A stretch of DNA of 9,360 nucleotides from Ruminococcaceae bacterium UBA5396 (GTDB lineage Bacteria > Bacillota > Clostridia > Oscillospirales > Acutalibacteraceae). The position numbers and the translations under genes were made by a program. Within the stretch, counting starts at the first letter, position 1. Every line of letters begins with the position of its first letter. Below, piece by piece: positions 5,943 through 9,360 of this stretch. A model generated the notes under the pieces. The model saw nothing but the letters and a program-made list of their open reading frames with translations, had not been told where the DNA came from and did no database searches. Location: assembly GCA_002410715.1 (NCBI GenBank), contig DHOG01000068.1:9331-18690 (forward strand), in the 5' to 3' direction.

Positions 5943-7190
5943 TTACTTACGGTCTATTTTTTTGCAACGCAGAAAACCTCTGTTGGGCAGCTCACCTGTA
6001 ACTCCATCTGCGTAAAGCTTAGCGATCTCTTCCTCGGAATAACCCAGCTCAGTGAGTATATCCTTGCCATCCTGGTTGTGGCCCGGCGCGCCTCTCCAGT
6101 ATTTGCCCGGACGGTTCTTCATCTTTGGGACGATATTGACAGCCTTGCACCATCCAAACTGCTCGTCCTCCCATTCCACAAACAGTTCTCTGGCGATAGC
6201 GTGCGGGTTATTTTCCATGGTTGCAACATTATGTATCTGGCTGCAGGGGATGGCGTTCTCCATCATGATCTTATCGACCTCCTCCGCGTCATGCTGGAGG
6301 CAGTACTGACGAAGCAGAGCATCCAGGCGCTGGGCCTTCGGGTCTTGGCGCATCATTATCATCATGTCCTTGAAATCGGGGTCGTCTTCCACTCCAAGAA
6401 CCTTGGTAAGTCTGCTAACCGGACCCTTGCCACTGACTGTAAAGATGCAGTCGCCGGTCTTGCAGGGATAGCGCCCAAGACCGATGTAAAGAGGCTCATC
6501 GTTTCCGCTGCGCTGCTTGAGTTCATGGAACTGGAAATAGTGCATCGGGTAATTATACTGGACTTTCCACATGGACTCAAACTGTGTGACGTCCACGCTC
6601 TCGCCTTTGCCGGTGGCCTGGGCTCCGATATAGGCTGCGAGACCGCTCCAGCATGCAAACAGCGCGGACATGTAGTCGGCAGTATAGGGGTTGGCTTTGA
6701 TGGGGCCGCCACCTGCCTCACCGTTCAGGTATGTATATCCGCCGAAGGCCTGTCCGATGGGATCGTATGATGGCCTGTTGACATACTCAGGCACGCCGCT
6801 CTGACCAAAGCCGGACATATGAACAATAACCAGCTTGGGATTGACCTCCCAAAGCGCTTCATCACTGAGACCCAGCTTTTCATAGGTGCCGCCCTTCTGG
6901 CCCTCGATGATTATGTTCAGCTGCTTTGCCAGCCTTAGAAACACTTCGTTTCCTTCCGGAGTACCTAAGTTCAGAGAAAGTGCAATTTCATTCCTGTGCT
7001 CTGTAATAAAGCCAAAGGGATCAGAGCCCATACGTCCCATATCAGGCACCTTGGAGTTTTCAAGGCAGATGACCCTGGCGCCGTTTTCGGCCATAAGCTC
7101 ACCCGCGAAAGGCGCTGCCACCGTATTGCCGTGGATCAGAACGTGAACGTTTTCCAGATTGCCGAACTTTGGAATCTCAGATAATTTCAT
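5943..7190 (-). CDS. CaiB/BaiF family (type III) CoA-transferase, second copy in the operon
   Basis: A 415-residue type III CoA-transferase, which moves CoA between carboxylic acids through a mixed anhydride on an aspartate. The nucleophile is D172 in NPYTADYMSA, matching D169 in PYTADYFSG of E. coli CaiB. Other CaiB-like blocks are IPKFGNL at the start, VAAPFAGELMAENGA (24-38), NPKLVIVHMSGFGQSG, GKGESVDVTQFE and PGKYWRGAPGH near the end. It is a close paralogue of the gene just upstream: 40 of the first 61 residues are identical by my count, so the pair arose by tandem duplication. An ideal ribosome site (AGGAGGAG) lies about 8 bases before the ATG; the gap to the upstream gene is 42 bp. Carnitine/crotonobetaine, bile-acid and 2-hydroxyacid substrates all occur in this family. 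The Cai/Fix context favours a carnitine-like route, unproven. Confidence 0.93.
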   Translation of the reverse strand: MKLSEIPKFGNLENVHVLIHGNTVAAPFAGELMAENGARVICLENSKVPDMGRMGSDPFGFITEHRNEIALSLNLGTPEGNEVFLRLAKQLNIIIEGQKGGTYEKLGLSDEALWEVNPKLVIVHMSGFGQSGVPEYVNRPSYDPIGQAFGGYTYLNGEAGGGPIKANPYTADYMSALFACWSGLAAYIGAQATGKGESVDVTQFESMWKVQYNYPMHYFQFHELKQRSGNDEPLYIGLGRYPCKTGDCIFTVSGKGPVSRLTKVLGVEDDPDFKDMMIMMRQDPKAQRLDALLRQYCLQHDAEEVDKIMMENAIPCSQIHNVATMENNPHAIARELFVEWEDEQFGWCKAVNIVPKMKNRPGKYWRGAPGHNQDGKDILTELGYSEEEIAKLYADGVTGELPNRGFLRCKKIDRK

Positions 7191-7232
7191 GGTTTCTCCT
7201 CCTAAAAGTTATTTATTTAAAAAATATCTGCA

Positions 7233-8486
7233 TTATTTAATCTGCAGTTTTTTCGAGCCGAAAAAACCGCCGTCCTTTAAGTTGGATATGATCCCGCGCT
7301 CATACAAATCATCAATCATGCTTTCGGCGTACCCAAGCTCGGAAAACACATCCCTGCTGTCTTCTCCGTGATCGTGAGCCCCGCTCCAGATCCTGCCCGG
7401 GCGGACTTTCATTTTTGGAACCATGCCCACCGCCCTCAGCTTCCCAAAGCGTTTATCCTCCCACTCCATAAAAAGCTCCCGGGCCTTTGCCTGGGGATTA
7501 TCCTGTATCGTCTCAATACTGTAAATCATGCTGCATGGGATACCTTTGCCGTTGAATACCGAATCCACTTCCTCGGACGTATGCTCAAGACAGAATTTTC
7601 TTATATTGAGCTCAAGCTTTTCCGCCGCCATGTCACCACGGGGCAAAAGCTGTATGTTCTTTTGATAGGCCGGATCGTCTGCCATGCCCAATATATCCAG
7701 CATTCTTCTGATCGGGCCGTTGGCGGCGCAGCACAGATAGATGTATCTGCCGTCCGAGCACAGGTATGCGCCAAGCCCAAGATAGTCCCGCTCACTGTTT
7801 CCATTACGGGTGCGGACCTTGCCGGTTTGAAAATATTCCATGGGAAACCCAAACTGCGTTTTCCACATTACTTCCATCTGGCTGACGTCCACACTCTCGC
7901 CACGACCGGTACGCAAGGCGCCAATATAGCCTGCCAAGCCGCTCCAGCACGCGAACAATGCGGTTATATAATCACATGTATAAGGCGCGCGCAGAGGCTC
8001 CGAAGGGGGTGGAAAACCATTTATCTCCATAAACCCGCCTGAGGCCTGACCGATAGGATCATATGAGGCGCGCTTCACGTACTCGGGGAGTCCTGTTTCC
8101 CCGTAGCCGGATACATGTACAATTGAAAGCCTTGAATTGACCTGCCATAGCCTTTCGTCTGAAAGACCCAGCTCATCAAAGGTTCCGCCCTTGAGTCCTT
8201 CAATAAAAATATTGGCCTTTTGCATCAGCCTCAGGAAAACATCCTTGCCTTCCGGAGGCTTCATATCAATACTCACACAGAGCTCGTTTTTATGCTCTGT
8301 CAAAAATCCAAATGGCTCCCGGCTGACCCTGCCAATATCCGGACGTCGGGAGTTTTCTACACATATAGTGTTTGCGCCGTTTTCTGCAAGCAACTCAGCC
8401 GCAAAGGGTGCGGCAACCGTATTGCCGATAAACACGACCACAAGGCCCTCAAGATTTCCGAATTGAGGTATTTCGCCTATTTTCAT
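7233..8486 (-). CDS. CaiB/BaiF family (type III) CoA-transferase, first gene of the operon
   Basis: A 417-residue paralogue of the next gene with the same layout: IPQFGNLEGL at the N-terminus, VAAPFAAELLAENGA, YDPIGQASGG, the catalytic D172 in APYTCDYITA, GRGESVDVSQME, and PGRIWSGAHDH near the C-terminus. Both copies keep the catalytic Asp, so neither is an obviously dead subunit. The ATG at 8484-8486 is preferred over a TTG 14 codons upstream (8526-8528), because MKIGEIPQFGN aligns with MKLSEIPKFGN of the paralogue. A G-rich GGGGGG (8494-8499) lies 7 bases before the ATG. As the first gene it has a 248-bp upstream region holding the shared 30-bp motif. The pair may form two homodimers with different substrates, or a heteromer as in succinyl-CoA:malate and succinyl-CoA:benzylsuccinate CoA-transferases; the sequence does not decide. 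Confidence 0.92.
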   Translation of the reverse strand: MKIGEIPQFGNLEGLVVVFIGNTVAAPFAAELLAENGANTICVENSRRPDIGRVSREPFGFLTEHKNELCVSIDMKPPEGKDVFLRLMQKANIFIEGLKGGTFDELGLSDERLWQVNSRLSIVHVSGYGETGLPEYVKRASYDPIGQASGGFMEINGFPPPSEPLRAPYTCDYITALFACWSGLAGYIGALRTGRGESVDVSQMEVMWKTQFGFPMEYFQTGKVRTRNGNSERDYLGLGAYLCSDGRYIYLCCAANGPIRRMLDILGMADDPAYQKNIQLLPRGDMAAEKLELNIRKFCLEHTSEEVDSVFNGKGIPCSMIYSIETIQDNPQAKARELFMEWEDKRFGKLRAVGMVPKMKVRPGRIWSGAHDHGEDSRDVFSELGYAESMIDDLYERGIISNLKDGGFFGSKKLQIK

Positions 8487-8502
8487 GTACAAACCCCCCA
8501 AC

Positions 8503-8526
8503 GATATTGATTGTTTATAAAATATC
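8503..8526. repeat. Small inverted repeat ahead of the CoA-transferase operon
   Basis: GATATT (8503-8508) and AATATC (8521-8526) form an inverted repeat with a 12-bp centre, within 20-40 bp of the first start codon and overlapping a candidate -10 box. It could be an operator for a dimeric repressor, but six-base arms in AT-rich DNA can arise by chance. Confidence 0.3.
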
Positions 8527-8542
8527 AAATTTGTCGGCGCAA
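8514..8542 (-). promoter_or_regulatory. Candidate promoter of the CoA-transferase operon
   Basis: On the minus strand TTGCGC (8537-8542) and TATAAA (8514-8519) are 17 bp apart, which would start transcription about 20 bases before the ATG. The -35 box is poor, and the shared 30-bp motif lies 10 bp upstream of it, consistent with dependence on an activator. An alternative perfect TATAAT at 8667-8672 is farther upstream and has no convincing -35 box. Neither is certain. Confidence 0.35.
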
Positions 8543-8552
8543 TAACATCTGT

Positions 8553-8582
8553 AAAAGTATCATCCGCCCAAACGAAAGTATA
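8553..8582 (-). promoter_or_regulatory. Putative regulator site, copy B of a shared 30-bp motif
   Basis: In the sense of the operon it reads TATACTT-N2-GTTTGG-N6-GATACTTTT, the same as copy A at 24 of 30 positions, including the same 21-bp spacing between TACTT repeats and the same orientation to the downstream minus-strand gene. It begins 66 bp upstream of the first ATG of the operon. The surrounding intergenic DNA does not align with the copy A region beyond the motif, so this is a conserved site rather than a recent duplication of the whole region. Confidence 0.55.
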
Positions 8583-8715
8583 ATTGTGAGTCCGATGATG
8601 AAACCCGAACAGGCCAGATGCTTGCGGAGCGATTACCTTCTTCTTTTCCAGATCATCTATCGCGGCATTATATCTTCAAACCCAAATCAAGTTGCTGCAC
8701 AAAACTCCGGCGCGC

Positions 8716-8733
8716 ACTAAATAACAATTTAGT
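8716..8733. repeat. AT-rich hairpin after the pseudogene
   Basis: ACTAAAT (8716-8722) and ATTTAGT (8727-8733) form a perfect 7-bp stem with a 4-base loop, directly after the pseudogene stop codon (8735-8737). It is AT-rich and without a T run in the direction of the pseudogene, so at best a weak terminator remnant. Between it and copy B (8583-8715) I see no gene. Confidence 0.3.
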
Positions 8734-8734
8734 T

Positions 8735-9360
8735 TTACATGGCGGGTGAGAGCGGTGGTTGCATTTCCGATTTCATGCTCTGCCGGGCGCGCGCCGCCAC
8801 CTCCGGAATGAGCTCTCTGATTTGTTTCTGAATGCTCTCGATGGACTTCTCCCGCTCATAGGTGAGTGCAACATTTGTTTCGGGTGTATCTGCGGCGCAG
8901 CGGTACATCTCGGTGAGCTGCTCTTTTGAAAAGATACGCTGTTTGTTTATAAGCCGGAGCGGATGGCAAAATCCTGCTTGGCGGACGCAAAATCGTTGCC
9001 ATAGTAATGGCCGAGGGTTAGTCCGGTTTTTTCGTATGTCCACTGCCAGGTAATGAACTGAACGCCGTATTTTGATTCCATCCCGCCGAGAACATAGCCG
9101 TTGGAATCGGTCACTTCTTATACGGATCGTCCAGCCCATCGGCTTTCAACGGGGATGCGTTACGCATCAGCGCCATGTATTCATACACTTCCTCGGCAGC
9201 TGCCCATGCTTGGTGGTAGACCACCCGCACGTCCGGTGCGTCAATGTATTTCCTTTTAGCGTTCTTTCCCTTTTTGTTTAGATCATAAAAGGCGCTGATT
9301 TATGTAGCCATTTCAGCCATTCAATCAGTGCCCTTTGGTGCACATATTTTGTTGGGGGGT
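8735..9360 (-). pseudogene. Decayed gene with three frameshifts, probably mobile-element cargo
   Basis: Coding-like sequence runs leftwards from the right edge in successive frames. Roughly 9291-9360 reads KYVHQRALIEWLKWLHKSA. 9114-9290 reads FYDLNKKGKNAKRKYIDAPD through YHQAWAAAEEVYEYMALM to DDPYKK. 8950-9114 reads VTDSNGYVLGGMESKYGV, FITWQWTYEKTGLTLGHYYG and AKQDFAIRSGL. 8735-8952 reads INKQRIFSKEQLTEMYR to PPLSPAM and the stop. Each frame ends in a stop just past the junction, and each junction is repaired by one added base (T near 9288, G near 9114, A near 8950). I do not recognise a named family. The text resembles small proteins carried by conjugative elements of gut Firmicutes, by general impression only. 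It may start beyond the right edge. The leftmost frame (8735-9139) alone would be a spurious 134-residue gene. Confidence 0.6.

Noticed and set aside
8487..8528. TTG start adding 14 residues to the first CoA-transferase
   Set aside because: The extra residues have no counterpart in the paralogue, whose ATG aligns with the internal ATG at 8486, and the extension overlaps the candidate promoter.
8667..8672. Perfect TATAAT on the minus strand as the main operon promoter
   Set aside because: No -35 box at suitable spacing, and it would place the shared motif inside the leader, unlike copy A; kept only as an alternative.
8735..9139. A 134-residue gene on the minus strand
   Set aside because: Only its C-terminal half reads like real protein; the N-terminal half is the wrong frame of the pseudogene, whose true reading continues in two other frames.
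1..9360. CRISPR arrays, tRNA or rRNA genes, complete insertion sequences
   Set aside because: No regularly spaced repeats, no tRNA-like cloverleaf or rRNA sequence, and no transposase with terminal repeats were seen.

Overview
The window looks like chromosomal DNA of an anaerobic bacterium, most likely a Clostridia-type member of the Bacillota. The evidence is purine-rich AGGAGG-type ribosome sites, mixed base composition, electron-transfer flavoprotein (ETF) and CoA-transferase genes of the carnitine (Cai/Fix) kind, and a decayed gene at the right edge that looks like mobile-element cargo. Species cannot be decided from the sequence.

Layout. From 1 to 458 (minus) is the N-terminal part of a GlcD-type FAD-linked 2-hydroxyacid oxidase, cut by the window edge. 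It is divergent from a NarL/LuxR-type response regulator (684-1322, plus) that has a good sigma-70 promoter and its own intrinsic terminator. Facing the regulator is a six-gene minus-strand operon running from 8486 down to 1487: CaiB-like CoA-transferase, a second CaiB-like CoA-transferase, a CaiC-like acyl-CoA ligase, FixA (EtfB), FixB (EtfA) and a metallo-beta-lactamase-fold hydrolase. To the right, 8735-9360 (minus) holds a pseudogene broken by three apparent single-base losses.

How the genes may work together. The ligase and the two transferases would attach CoA to a small carboxylic acid (carnitine-like, or another acid) and pass the CoA between acids. FixAB would carry electrons to or from a redox step on that acid. 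The hydrolase may remove a thioester or lactone. Neither an acyl-CoA dehydrogenase (CaiA) nor an enoyl-CoA hydratase (CaiD) is encoded in the operon, so the redox partner of FixAB lies elsewhere. The divergent GlcD-type oxidase is a candidate, because such oxidases form complexes with EtfAB in lactate-oxidising anaerobes.

The most interesting regulatory observation is a 30-bp motif (24 of 30 positions identical). It occurs once just upstream of the oxidase promoter (554-583) and once upstream of the first CoA-transferase (8553-8582), in the same orientation relative to both genes. Each copy holds two TACTT direct repeats 21 bp apart. It is a strong candidate binding site for a common regulator, possibly the response regulator encoded between the two units.
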